This document shows positions 52,313-62,071 of a stretch of DNA of 64,000 bases, in pieces (position 1 is the stretch's first letter; every line of letters starts with the position of its first letter). A program made the position numbers and the translations under genes. The notes below the pieces were generated by a model. That model saw nothing but the letters and a program-made list of their open reading frames with translations. It was not told the DNA's origin and made no database searches. Origin of the DNA: CAYNVQ01 sp964400735. GTDB taxonomy: Bacteria > Acidobacteriota > Aminicenantia > Aminicenantales > Aminicenantaceae. The stretch covers positions 1 to 64,000 of the forward strand of contig CAYNVQ010000015.1 of assembly GCA_964400735.1 (NCBI GenBank). The letters are read 5' to 3'.

Positions 52313-55264
52313 ATGTCCAGACCACACTTTCAAATTTTGTTCGTGATTTTTTTATGCGTTTTTTTAACGGGGAAAACCACTGTAAGCTTCGAACAATCGA
52401 AGGGATTTGAAGGGAAAAGCTATATTTCAGAAGCGCTAAGCGGCCTGCCCTTTTATTTCATGGAGAACAGAGGACAGGTGGATGGGACCGCGAAATTTCA
52501 CCTCAAAATCCCTAAAGGGAATGTCTTTTTCACTCCAGAAGAGATCGTTTACCAGATTCTTTACAGGAAACAAGGCGAGAACCGGACAGATGAATGGACG
52601 ACCGCGAAGAACCAGAATCTGGGCAAAAACCTAGGTTATGAAAATGTGCGATTGACCTTTGTAGGGGCGAATAATGCAGTCGAGATCCAAGGTCTCGAAG
52701 AAAGCGAAGCAAAAGCCAATTTCTTCCGAGGCAACAATCCTGAAAAATGGGTGTCAGGAGTCCGGACGTACCAAAAGTTGATTTATAGAGATCTCTACCC
52801 TCGGATAGACTTGATTCTTCTCGGCCACAATGGAAGGATCAAACAGGAATACCGGATAAAGAGCGGAGGGGATGTAGAGGACATAGAAGTTTCCTATAAG
52901 GGCGTTGAAAGGCTCGAGATCACAAGAAAGGGACAGCTGGAGATATGGACAAAAAAAAAGGGGAAGCTTTTAGAGGATGTCCCGAAAAGTTATCAGTTTG
53001 TGGAAGGGAAAAAAGTCGAGGTCGAGTCAGACTACATCATACTGCGAGACAACACCCTGAAATTCAAAGTAGGAGAATATAAAAAAGACAGAGAGTTGAT
53101 TATCGATCCTGATCTGGTATTCTCCACCTATCTAGGGGGAACTTTGCCGAATCACGGCATGGATATCGCTATAGACGGGAACGGAAATTCCTACATAACC
53201 GGAGAGACTCAATCCGATAATTTTCCAGTGACGTCAGGTGCCTATGATGGGACATATAACGATTTAGGGTATAGCGACGCTTTCGTAACAAAAATAAATT
53301 CGGCAGGAACAGATCTTATCTATTCCACCTATATTGGGGGCGGCTACTGGGATTCTGCTCATTCGATAGCTGTGGACAACAGCGGAAACGCTTACATCAC
53401 CGGATCTACTGAATCCGATAATTTCCCATGGACCCCAGGTGCTTTCGATACCACTCACAGCATTTCATCCAGAGATATGTTCGTTACAAAACTCAACTCC
53501 AGCGGATCGGATCTTGTATACTCCACGTACGTAGGAGGAGGGGGCATGGAAGTGGGAGAGTGTCTCAAAATCGATGGAGCTGGGAACGCATTTGTTACTG
53601 GCTATTCGGGTTACCCCGGTTTCCCGGTCACAACCGGCGCTTATGATACAAGCCACAATGGGGGCGAAGATGCTGTTTTATTCAAGCTCAACGCGACCGG
53701 TTCAGATCTTCTCTTTTCTACCTATCTGGGTGGAAGCGGGAATGATCACAGCTATGGGCTGGTCATCGATGGAGGAGGAATAGCCTACATCACAGGAGAT
53801 ACCAATTCCAGCAATTTCCCGGCGACTCCGGGAGCATATGATACAACATATAATGACACCTTTTCCCCTTTCAGCGATGTTTTCATAGCAAAGGTAGATG
53901 CAGCAGGAGCCAATCTTCTGTATGCAACCTATCTGGGAGGCGATTCCTACGATCATGGTCGCGGAATAGCGATCGACGGAGTGGGAACCGCTTACATTAC
54001 CGGTTATACCGAGTCCGATAACTTTCCTACCACAGCCGGAGTTTACGATCCAACCCATAACAACGATATAGATGCATTCGTAACTAAGATAAATCCCGCC
54101 GGTTCGAAACTTTTCTATTCGACTTATCTGGGAGGAAACGGAGTGGATGAAGGCCATGGGATAGTCGTTGGCGGATTGGGCCTCGCTCACGTCATCGGAG
54201 ATACCGATTCTACCGATTTCCCCACAACCATGGGAGCCTATGATAGAACTCACAACGGGGACGATGATGTTTTTTTGACTGTTCTTACCCCATCAGCATC
54301 AGCCCCGCTCTATTCCACCTATATTGGGGGGACAAAAGACGATGAAGGCGAAAGTCTGAAGCTCGCCGGGCAGGGAACCGCTTATCTAACCGGGAGGACC
54401 TTCTCCTACACTTTTCCCACGACTCCGGGGGCATATTCGACGAGTAAAACAGGCACATCCGATGTTTTCGTCACGAAATTTGGCTTTCCACCTATTACCA
54501 TTCCTTTGTTGATTTATTTCTATCCCATCTATGATAGTCACGATTTCGACGGCGACGGGACTTCGGATGCCTCAGTCTGGAGGCCGTCGAACGGGACCTG
54601 GTATATCAAGGATGGACCTATCGAGAAATGGGGGATTGCCGGAGACTTGCCTGCTAACGGCGACTACGACGGAGATGGCACCACTGATTTGGCTGTATGG
54701 AGAATTCTTTCAGGAAAATGGTTCATCAAAGGAATCGGCGGTTATCAGTGGGGGATTTTTGAGGATATCCCAGTTCCAGGAGATTACAACGGGGACAATA
54801 AGACAGATGTAGCAGTGTGGAGGCCATCGAACGGACGCTGGTATGTAAAAAATCAAAGCAGTGAGGCATGGGGGCTATACGGAGACGTTCCTGTTCCTGG
54901 AGACTACAATGGGAATGGGAAGACGGATTTGGCCGTATGGAGGTCATCGAACGGGAGATGGTTTATTAAAGGTCAGGCATCTGTTCCCTGGGGGACGTTC
55001 GGAGATTTACCGGTCCCGGCGGATTACAATGGGGATAAAAAAGAAGATATAGCTGTTTGGCGGCCATCGAACGGACGCTGGTATGTAAAAGGAATAGGAA
55101 CGTATCTTTGGGGAACATCGGGTGATATCCCCATTCCCGGCGATTACAATGCTGACGGAAAGGCTGAGATAGCGGTGTGGAGGCCATCCAACGGAAGGTG
55201 GTATATAAAAGGGGTCACAGCTTTCCCATGGGGAACCAACGGCGATTTCCCGCTGGTCCGATAG
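52313..55264 (+). CDS. secreted seven-repeat SBBP protein with C-terminal six-repeat module
   Basis: 983 residues. Signal segment (about 5-23), then an N-terminal domain common in SBBP proteins (GLPFYFMENRGQVDG ... ELIIDPDLVFSTYLGG). Seven SBBP repeats follow, each opening with [F/Y]-[S/A]-T-Y-[L/I/V]-G-G and including GxAYITGxT and FPTTPGAYD; seven suggests a seven-bladed propeller. The last 240 residues are six 40-residue repeats of the type DYNGDGKTDIAVWRPSNGRW, ending FPLVR at the stop. Each repeat carries a DxDxDG-like calcium loop. Function is unknown; it is most likely on the cell surface or released. Confidence 0.85.
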   Translation: MSRPHFQILFVIFLCVFLTGKTTVSFEQSKGFEGKSYISEALSGLPFYFMENRGQVDGTAKFHLKIPKGNVFFTPEEIVYQILYRKQGENRTDEWTTAKNQNLGKNLGYENVRLTFVGANNAVEIQGLEESEAKANFFRGNNPEKWVSGVRTYQKLIYRDLYPRIDLILLGHNGRIKQEYRIKSGGDVEDIEVSYKGVERLEITRKGQLEIWTKKKGKLLEDVPKSYQFVEGKKVEVESDYIILRDNTLKFKVGEYKKDRELIIDPDLVFSTYLGGTLPNHGMDIAIDGNGNSYITGETQSDNFPVTSGAYDGTYNDLGYSDAFVTKINSAGTDLIYSTYIGGGYWDSAHSIAVDNSGNAYITGSTESDNFPWTPGAFDTTHSISSRDMFVTKLNSSGSDLVYSTYVGGGGMEVGECLKIDGAGNAFVTGYSGYPGFPVTTGAYDTSHNGGEDAVLFKLNATGSDLLFSTYLGGSGNDHSYGLVIDGGGIAYITGDTNSSNFPATPGAYDTTYNDTFSPFSDVFIAKVDAAGANLLYATYLGGDSYDHGRGIAIDGVGTAYITGYTESDNFPTTAGVYDPTHNNDIDAFVTKINPAGSKLFYSTYLGGNGVDEGHGIVVGGLGLAHVIGDTDSTDFPTTMGAYDRTHNGDDDVFLTVLTPSASAPLYSTYIGGTKDDEGESLKLAGQGTAYLTGRTFSYTFPTTPGAYSTSKTGTSDVFVTKFGFPPITIPLLIYFYPIYDSHDFDGDGTSDASVWRPSNGTWYIKDGPIEKWGIAGDLPANGDYDGDGTTDLAVWRILSGKWFIKGIGGYQWGIFEDIPVPGDYNGDNKTDVAVWRPSNGRWYVKNQSSEAWGLYGDVPVPGDYNGNGKTDLAVWRSSNGRWFIKGQASVPWGTFGDLPVPADYNGDKKEDIAVWRPSNGRWYVKGIGTYLWGTSGDIPIPGDYNADGKAEIAVWRPSNGRWYIKGVTAFPWGTNGDFPLVR
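54542..55261 (+). repeat. six-repeat C-terminal module, copy 1 (6 x 120 bp)
   Basis: Exactly 720 bp, six 40-codon units, beginning at DFDGDGTSDA and ending at the last sense codon. It is the most diverged copy of the plus-strand modules (WRILSG and WRSSNG variants). Confidence 0.9.
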
Positions 55265-55432
55265 AGCATCTTTCCTTGTCAGACAGAGAGTGTGTATTTT
55301 TGGTGATGCTGCTCCCTATTTAAATCGAAAAAGAAAGCAATTCATGAAAAAGATCGCCTGTTTCGATAAATATATCAGTGTAAAAGGAAGAGAAAGATCA
55401 TTATTCCTACCGAAGGAGAAGGAGGATAAAAC

Positions 55433-57292
55433 ATGAGAAAGATTTTCCTTCAGTTTTTAGTCACAGTGTCTTTGGTCTTACTTGCAAATGCCTTGTTGGC
55501 AGAGAATTTTATTGTTAATACAACGACTGAGCTAGAGGATGCTGTGTTCAATTCGCAGAGAAACGGAGAGGGAGACATGATATTCGTCGTTCCGGGGACC
55601 TACTACGTGAATTTAATTTATAACTCGGACGAGGGTTACCCAATTTTGATATTCGGTGCCGGTCCTTCCAACACAGTACTCGATGGGAGCAAATATGAAA
55701 GGGTGCTTTCTTTGAGGAATACAAACGGCGGCGACATTTTCGTGATAGGCCTGACGATCCAAAACGGCTATTCCGATGCTTATGGGAGCGGAATCTCCGT
55801 CCTGACCCAGAGTACGGAAGGAATAGCCGGCGATATCGCGGTCTTATACACTATCATCAAGGACTGCGAATCCGATGGAAACGGAGGCGGATTGTGGGCC
55901 AAATCGTACACTTATTCAGGGACAGCCGGCGAAATTATTATATCCTCCAACATCATCGAAGACAATGAAGCCGAAGATTATGGCGGTGGGATCTATGCCG
56001 AAAACTGGGCCTCTACGGTCCCGGCCGGAGATATCGAATTTTCCAACAACGTCATCAGCGGGAACACGTCTACGTATGGTGCAGGAGCGTACGTCTCGTC
56101 GCATACGACAAATACGAGAAAGCCGGGAGATGTCGTCGTTACCAATAACACCATCTCAGAAAATATAGCAGGAACGAATGGCGGAGGAATCCGCTTGGAC
56201 GGAGACATTTCGGGGGACATTAAAGTGTATAACAATATCATCTGGTTCAACCTAGCTGGAGTTGCTGGCGAAGATATTTTTCTGAGCGGCTTGACGACAA
56301 ATTACGGATATAACAATGATTACACGAGCCTGGATGGTTCATGGACATACGAGGGGGATAATATCCACGGATATCCCTTCTTGACTAGCGATTTTCATCT
56401 AAAGCCCAACTCTCCTTGCATCGATGCAGGGACACACTCCGCTCCAGGAATTCCGTATATCGATTTAGACACGCAAACGAGACCAATCGACGGGGATATC
56501 GATGGGATAGCGACTATCGATATGGGAGCGGATGAATACTTTTTCGTTCTTCCTGTGTTCGACGGCCACGATTTCGATGGAGACGGTACATCCGATATCT
56601 CTGTGTGGCGGCCTTCGAATGGAAGGTGGTATATCAAAGACATCGGAGATTATGCCTGGGGCGGGGTGGATGATATCCCCGTCAATGGAGATTATAACGG
56701 AGATGGCACGACGGATATCGCTGTTTGGAGGTACTGGGATGGAAAGTGGTATCTGAGAGGATCGACCGCAATAGCTTGGGGCACGTGGGGAGACGTACCG
56801 GTCCCCGGAGACTACAGCGGAGATGAAACCACAGATATAGCCATGTGGCGGCCGTCAAACGGAAAGTGGTACATAAAGGGAATAGGGACTTATTCCTGGG
56901 GGACAGTGGGAGATATCCCTATTCCAGGAGATTACGATGGAGATGGGGAGACAGACATTGCGGTTTGGAGGCCGTCAAATGGAAGATGGTATATCCGGGG
57001 AATAGGGACTTATTCCTGGGGAACAACGGGAGATATCCCCGTGCCCGGTGACTATGACGGAGATGGGAATACAGACATTGCGGTCTGGCGGCCTTCGAAC
57101 GGCAAGTGGTATTTACGAGGAATAGGGACGTATTCCTGGGGGGTCTTAGGCGACTTCCCTGCACCCGGTGATTACAATGGAGATGGGATAACCGACATAG
57201 CTGTCTGGAGACCATCGAACAGCAGGTGGTATCTAAGAAACCTCGGTAGCCATGTCTGGGGTTCAGCAGGCGACATCCCTTTAGTGCGTTGA
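55433..57292 (+). CDS. secreted right-handed beta-helix protein with C-terminal six-repeat module
   Basis: 619 residues. Cleavable signal peptide (to about LANALLA, residue 23). About 25-365 is a pectate-lyase-like parallel beta-helix: an N-terminal cap (FIVNTTTELEDAVF), then NxI-type rungs (ISSNIIEDNEAEDYGGGI, FSNNVISGNTSTYGAG, VTNNTISENIAGTNGGGI) and the familiar NSPCIDAGT ... MGADEYFF ending seen in choice-of-anchor/beta-helix surface proteins. The last 240 residues are the six 40-residue repeats ending DIPLVR. A strong GAAGGAGAAGGAGG site precedes the ATG. It is probably co-transcribed with its neighbours. Confidence 0.86.
   Translation: MRKIFLQFLVTVSLVLLANALLAENFIVNTTTELEDAVFNSQRNGEGDMIFVVPGTYYVNLIYNSDEGYPILIFGAGPSNTVLDGSKYERVLSLRNTNGGDIFVIGLTIQNGYSDAYGSGISVLTQSTEGIAGDIAVLYTIIKDCESDGNGGGLWAKSYTYSGTAGEIIISSNIIEDNEAEDYGGGIYAENWASTVPAGDIEFSNNVISGNTSTYGAGAYVSSHTTNTRKPGDVVVTNNTISENIAGTNGGGIRLDGDISGDIKVYNNIIWFNLAGVAGEDIFLSGLTTNYGYNNDYTSLDGSWTYEGDNIHGYPFLTSDFHLKPNSPCIDAGTHSAPGIPYIDLDTQTRPIDGDIDGIATIDMGADEYFFVLPVFDGHDFDGDGTSDISVWRPSNGRWYIKDIGDYAWGGVDDIPVNGDYNGDGTTDIAVWRYWDGKWYLRGSTAIAWGTWGDVPVPGDYSGDETTDIAMWRPSNGKWYIKGIGTYSWGTVGDIPIPGDYDGDGETDIAVWRPSNGRWYIRGIGTYSWGTTGDIPVPGDYDGDGNTDIAVWRPSNGKWYLRGIGTYSWGVLGDFPAPGDYNGDGITDIAVWRPSNSRWYLRNLGSHVWGSAGDIPLVR
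56570..57289 (+). repeat. six-repeat C-terminal module, copy 2
   Basis: 720 bp, six 40-codon units. Units 3 to 5 are nearly alike (KGIGTYSWGTVGDIP type), suggesting recent unit duplication or conversion within the gene. Confidence 0.9.
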
Positions 57293-57353
57293 ATTTCAGG
57301 CAATCAAAATAATTTTTTCTCTTTATTTTCTTAAGAAAGGGGAGTGTTCAAAG

Positions 57354-59564
57354 ATGAAGAACAAAGGCTATTTGAAAATCTCGATCTTGATATCCGTCGT
57401 TCTCTTCCTGACGGTGAGTATCGGACAAAGCACTCAAGGATCATATGTCTGGACAAAGATGTTAAATACCCAGTTTGGATGGAGCATTTCGACTGATCAG
57501 TCAGGAAATATTTACACCACCGGAGATTTTAAGGGCACCGTGGATTTTGGCGCCGATTTCGGGACCACAGACACCAAGTCTTCTCTCGGATATTCCGATA
57601 TCTTCGTCACCAGGATCAACGCCAATGGTTCTTACGGATGGACCAGGAGAATGGGCGGGAACCTAGGTGATTATGGCCACGGCATTGCCACAGACAGAGC
57701 GGGAAATATCTATGTCACAGGATCGTTTGCCAGCTCAACGAATTTTGGCGCCGACTTCGGGGCCGTGGACATCAAGTCTCCCCTCGGATCTTTCGATATC
57801 TTCATCACCAGGATCAACCCGAACGGTTCCTATGGATGGACCAGACGAATAGGCGGAGTTGAGAGTGACGAAAGCTATGGCATCACCACAGACCCATCAG
57901 GCAGTGTCTATGTCACGGGGTATTTTAGTGGCTCCGTGGATTTTGGCGTTGATTTCGGGACAGCGGATATCAATTCCTCTGCTGGAAACGAGGATATTTT
58001 CATCACCAGGATCAACGCTAACGGTTCTTATGGATGGACCAGGAGAATGGGTGGGCCTTCGGATGATAAGGGATTCTGCATCAGCACAAACCCTACAGGA
58101 AATATATATGTCTCAGGATATTTTGGGGATACTGTGAATTTCGGTGTCGATTTTGGGACCGAGGATATCAAGGCATCCGCTGGTTACGCTGATATTTTCA
58201 TTACCAGGATCAACGCTAATGGCACCTATGGTTGGACCAGGAGGATGGGTGGATCTGCAGCTGATGGAAGCTATGGCATCACTGCCGACCCGACGGGGAA
58301 TGTATACGTTACAGGCTATTTTCCTACTGAAGTAAATTTCGGTGCCGATTTCGGGGCTGTAGACTCCAAGACGGCTGCAGGGATGAGCGACATCTTCATC
58401 ACCAGAGTCAACGCCAACAGCGGCTATGGATGGACCCGGCGCATGGGCGGAAATTCGTCCGACGTCGGAAACTGGATCACAACAGACTCATCCGGGAATG
58501 TCTATGTCACGGGAAAATTTTCTGACAGTGTAAATTTCGGAGCTGATTTCGGCGTGACAGACACCAAGACATCTGCCGGGAGCGATGATATTTTTATCGC
58601 TAAAATCAACGCTGACGGCGGGTACGGGTGGACCAGGCGGATGGGCGGAGCCTCAGGTGATGTAGGCTTCAGCATTACTGCAAGTCCAGCCGGAGATTTT
58701 TTTATTACAGGCTACTGTAATGGCACCGTCAATTTCGGTGCCGATTTTGGGGCTACAGACATCAAGACGTCTGGCGGCGGCAGGTTTAGCTACATAACAA
58801 AACTTGCGGTCCTTTTTCCTATCTACGATGGGCACGATTTCAACGGAGACGGATCATCCGACGTTTCCGTCTGGCGGCCGTCGAATGGGAAATGGTACAT
58901 CAAAGGAGCGGGGAGCTATACATGGGGTGTCAGCAACGATATTCCGGCAAACGGTGATTACAATGGGAACGGAAAGACCGACATAGCTGTCTGGCGCCCA
59001 TCGAACGGCAGATGGTACATCAAGGGTCTCGCAGGTTCTGTATGGGGGGCTGTTGGAGATATTCCTGTTCCCGGCAATTACAATGGGGATGTCAACGGGA
59101 AGACGGATATCGCTATGTGGCGGCCTTCGAACGGACGCTGGTACATCAAAGGCATGGGAAATTATGCCTGGGGTTCGGCTGGGGATGTCCCTGTTCCGGG
59201 TGACTATAACGGAGACGGAAAGACAGAAATAGCTGTCTGGCGGCCCTCCAACGGCAGGTGGTATATCAAAGGGGCAGTCAGTTCTGCGTGGGGCACAGCC
59301 GGAGATATCCCGGTTCCTGCCGATTATAATGGAGACGGCAAAACGGATCTAGCTGTCTGGCGGCCGTCGAACGGATGCTGGTACATCAAAGGTATGGCAG
59401 GATCAGTATGGGGGATAGCAGGCGACATCCCTGCACCCGGTGATTACAATGGCAATGGCAAAACAAACATTGCCGTATGGCGGCCTGCGAACGGACGCTG
59501 GTACATCAAAGGCATAGGAGGCACCATCTGGGGCATCCTCGGCGATATCCCGCTGGTCCGATGA
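57354..59564 (+). CDS. secreted seven-repeat propeller protein with six-repeat module (paralog 1)
   Basis: 736 residues. Signal segment to about residue 30. Seven repeats of about 66 residues follow, each with VNFGADFGxxDTKxSAG, DIFITRINANG and GYGWTRRMGG. The first begins YVWTKMLN and the last lacks its final strand, which fits closure of a seven-bladed propeller. The tail module has 242 residues because unit 3 has a two-residue insertion (NYNGDVNGKTD), and ends DIPLVR. It is closely related to the next gene, in both parts, so they arose by tandem duplication. Confidence 0.85.
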   Translation: MKNKGYLKISILISVVLFLTVSIGQSTQGSYVWTKMLNTQFGWSISTDQSGNIYTTGDFKGTVDFGADFGTTDTKSSLGYSDIFVTRINANGSYGWTRRMGGNLGDYGHGIATDRAGNIYVTGSFASSTNFGADFGAVDIKSPLGSFDIFITRINPNGSYGWTRRIGGVESDESYGITTDPSGSVYVTGYFSGSVDFGVDFGTADINSSAGNEDIFITRINANGSYGWTRRMGGPSDDKGFCISTNPTGNIYVSGYFGDTVNFGVDFGTEDIKASAGYADIFITRINANGTYGWTRRMGGSAADGSYGITADPTGNVYVTGYFPTEVNFGADFGAVDSKTAAGMSDIFITRVNANSGYGWTRRMGGNSSDVGNWITTDSSGNVYVTGKFSDSVNFGADFGVTDTKTSAGSDDIFIAKINADGGYGWTRRMGGASGDVGFSITASPAGDFFITGYCNGTVNFGADFGATDIKTSGGGRFSYITKLAVLFPIYDGHDFNGDGSSDVSVWRPSNGKWYIKGAGSYTWGVSNDIPANGDYNGNGKTDIAVWRPSNGRWYIKGLAGSVWGAVGDIPVPGNYNGDVNGKTDIAMWRPSNGRWYIKGMGNYAWGSAGDVPVPGDYNGDGKTEIAVWRPSNGRWYIKGAVSSAWGTAGDIPVPADYNGDGKTDLAVWRPSNGCWYIKGMAGSVWGIAGDIPAPGDYNGNGKTNIAVWRPANGRWYIKGIGGTIWGILGDIPLVR
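58836..59561 (+). repeat. six-repeat C-terminal module, copy 3
   Basis: 726 bp: six units, the third two codons longer. Nearly the same as copy 4 at 61130, including the insertion. Confidence 0.9.
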
Positions 59565-59638
59565 ATCCTGAATGTCCGGTGTAAGCCGAATGCAAATTTT
59601 TCTCTTTGCCTATTTTCAAGGAGAAGGAGAAATTAACG

Positions 59639-61858
59639 ATGAGAATTAATTGCATCTTAGCTAAGTTAATTTTGGCATCCACTGTTTTATTCTTGACAGT
59701 AATTACCGGAGAAAGCTCTCATGGATCATATATTAAAACATATAGGGAAGGGGGATTGCTGCCTGATTCAGGTATCTCCACCGCTACAGACTTATCAGGA
59801 AACGTATATATCACAGGATATTTTCAGGGGACAGTGAATTTCGGCACTGATTTCGGCACCACAGACACCAAGACGTCAGCAGGGAATAATGATGTCTTCA
59901 TCACCAGGATCAACGCGAACGGTTCTTATGGATGGACCAGGAGGATAGGCGGAACTTTGAATGATCAGAGCTTCGGTGTCACGACTGACCTAGCAGGAAA
60001 TGTTTATGTTATAGGCGAATTTTATGACATCACGGATTTCGGTGCCGATTTCGGGACCGGTGATATCAAGTCCTCTGTCGGCGATTGGGATATCTTCATC
60101 ACCAGGATCAACGCGAACGGTTCCTATGGATGGACCAGACGAATAGGTGGAATTGCGCAAGATAGAGGCTATGGCATCACGACTGACCTAGCGGGAAATG
60201 TCTATGTTACAGGCGAATTTCGTGACATCGTGGATTTCGGCAACGATTTCGGTACCGGTGATATCAAGTCCTCTGCTGGCTCAGAGGATATTTTCATCAC
60301 CAGGATCAACACGAATGGTTCCTATGGATGGACCCGGCGCATGGGCGGGCCTTCGAGTGATGGAGGAAAATGTATCACCACAGACCCTACAGGAAATATA
60401 TATATCTCTGGTTATTTTGGGAATACAGTGGATTTCGGCGCCGATTTCGGGACCGGTGATATCAAGTCATCAGCTGGTTACGCGGACATTTTCATCACCA
60501 GAATCAACGCGAATGGTTCCTATGGATGGACCCGGCGCATGGGCGGAGGTGTGGGTGATTGGGGATACGACATAACTACCGACCCTTCAGGAAATGTCTA
60601 TGTCACTGGATATTTTACGAGTACAGTGAATTTCGGGGCTGATTTCGGGGCTGTAGATACCAAGACCTCTGCAGGAGGCTATGATATTTTCATCACCAGA
60701 ATCAACGCTCACAGCGGTTACGGTTGGACCCGGCGCATGGGCGGAGGTGAGAGTGATTTGGGATACGGAATCGTTACAGACCTCTCAGCAAATGTTTATG
60801 TCACAGGATATTTTCGGCAAACTGTTAACTTCGGTGCCGATTTCGGGGCCGTAGACACAAAAACCTCTGCCGGATCTGAAGATATCTTTGTTACTCAAAT
60901 TAACGCTCACGGCGGGTACGGGTGGACGCGGCGCACGGGCGGAGGTGCGGGTGATTGGGGATACGACATAACTACCGACCCTTCAGGAAATGTCTATGTC
61001 ACTGGATATTTTGCGGGCTCCGTAGATTTTGGCTCTGATTACGGAACAACAGACACCAAGATATCCTATGGGGCGTCTGACATTTTTACGACAAAACTGG
61101 CGGTACTTCCACCGATTTTCGACGGACACGATTTCAACGGAGACGGATCATCCGACGTCTCCCTCTGGCGGCCGTCGAATGGACGCTGGTACATCAAAGG
61201 ATTGGGGAGCTATACCTGGGGTGTCAGCAACGATATCCCGGTAAACGGTGATTACAATGGAAACGGAAAGACCGACATAGCTGTCTGGCGGCCTTCGAAC
61301 GGCCGTTGGTACATCAAAGGTCTCGCAGGTTCTGTTTGGGGAGCTGGCGGAGATATTCCTGTTCCCGGCAATTACAATGGGGATGTCAACGGAAAGACGG
61401 ATATCGCCGTGTGGCGGCCGTCGAACGGACGCTGGTACATCAAAGGTATGGGAAATTTTGGCTGGGGTGCGGCCGGGGATGTCCCTGTTCCGGGTGACTA
61501 TAACGGAGATGGAAAGACGGAAATAGCGGTCTGGCGACCCTCCAACGGCAGGTGGTATATCAAAGGGGCAGCCAGTTCTGCGTGGGGCACAGCAGGAGAT
61601 ATCCCGATTCCTGCCGATTATAATGGAGACGACAAAACGGATATCGCTGTATGGCGGCCGTCGAACGGACGCTGGTACATCAAAGGTATGGCAGGATCAG
61701 TATGGGGGACTTCAGGCGACATCCCAGCACCCGGTGATTACAATGGCAATGGCAAAACAAACATTGCCGTCTGGCGGCCATCTAACGGCAGATGGTACAT
61801 CAAAGGCATAGGAGGCACCATCTGGGGCATCCTCGGTGATATCCCGCTGGTGCGATGA
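59639..61858 (+). CDS. secreted seven-repeat propeller protein with six-repeat module (paralog 2)
   Basis: 739 residues. Signal segment to about residue 28 (LILASTVLFLTVITGESSHG). Seven repeats like those of the gene before (VDFGADFGTGDIKSSAG, DIFITRINANGSYGWTRR), then the 242-residue six-repeat module ending DIPLVR. I use the ATG at 59639, with an AAGGAGAAGGAG site before it; the frame is open to 59606 but without a site. The gap to the previous gene is only 74 bp, so they are one transcript. Confidence 0.85.
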   Translation: MRINCILAKLILASTVLFLTVITGESSHGSYIKTYREGGLLPDSGISTATDLSGNVYITGYFQGTVNFGTDFGTTDTKTSAGNNDVFITRINANGSYGWTRRIGGTLNDQSFGVTTDLAGNVYVIGEFYDITDFGADFGTGDIKSSVGDWDIFITRINANGSYGWTRRIGGIAQDRGYGITTDLAGNVYVTGEFRDIVDFGNDFGTGDIKSSAGSEDIFITRINTNGSYGWTRRMGGPSSDGGKCITTDPTGNIYISGYFGNTVDFGADFGTGDIKSSAGYADIFITRINANGSYGWTRRMGGGVGDWGYDITTDPSGNVYVTGYFTSTVNFGADFGAVDTKTSAGGYDIFITRINAHSGYGWTRRMGGGESDLGYGIVTDLSANVYVTGYFRQTVNFGADFGAVDTKTSAGSEDIFVTQINAHGGYGWTRRTGGGAGDWGYDITTDPSGNVYVTGYFAGSVDFGSDYGTTDTKISYGASDIFTTKLAVLPPIFDGHDFNGDGSSDVSLWRPSNGRWYIKGLGSYTWGVSNDIPVNGDYNGNGKTDIAVWRPSNGRWYIKGLAGSVWGAGGDIPVPGNYNGDVNGKTDIAVWRPSNGRWYIKGMGNFGWGAAGDVPVPGDYNGDGKTEIAVWRPSNGRWYIKGAASSAWGTAGDIPIPADYNGDDKTDIAVWRPSNGRWYIKGMAGSVWGTSGDIPAPGDYNGNGKTNIAVWRPSNGRWYIKGIGGTIWGILGDIPLVR
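61130..61855 (+). repeat. six-repeat C-terminal module, copy 4
   Basis: 726 bp; differs from copy 3 by scattered substitutions only. Confidence 0.9.
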
Positions 61859-62071
61859 ATTTCGAACAATCGAGGAAGAGAAGCATGTCTCAGAATTATT
61901 GCGATAAGCCGAACTTTCGATCCTGGTGATCTGCCGGTGGTGAGATAAATCTAACCGGCATGAAATCCTTTGCTCCTTTCCTTCACCCCGAAATTAAATA
62001 GAAACAGGCTAAATTCGTTCGATGACGCGACAAAAGACCTGGATATTCCCTTCGTTCGATAGCTTCCTATC

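Noticed and set aside
61929..61970. GCCGGT/ACCGGC inverted repeat after the last six-repeat gene, considered as a terminator
   Set aside because: Short stem with a large imperfect loop and no T-run; not strong enough to call.
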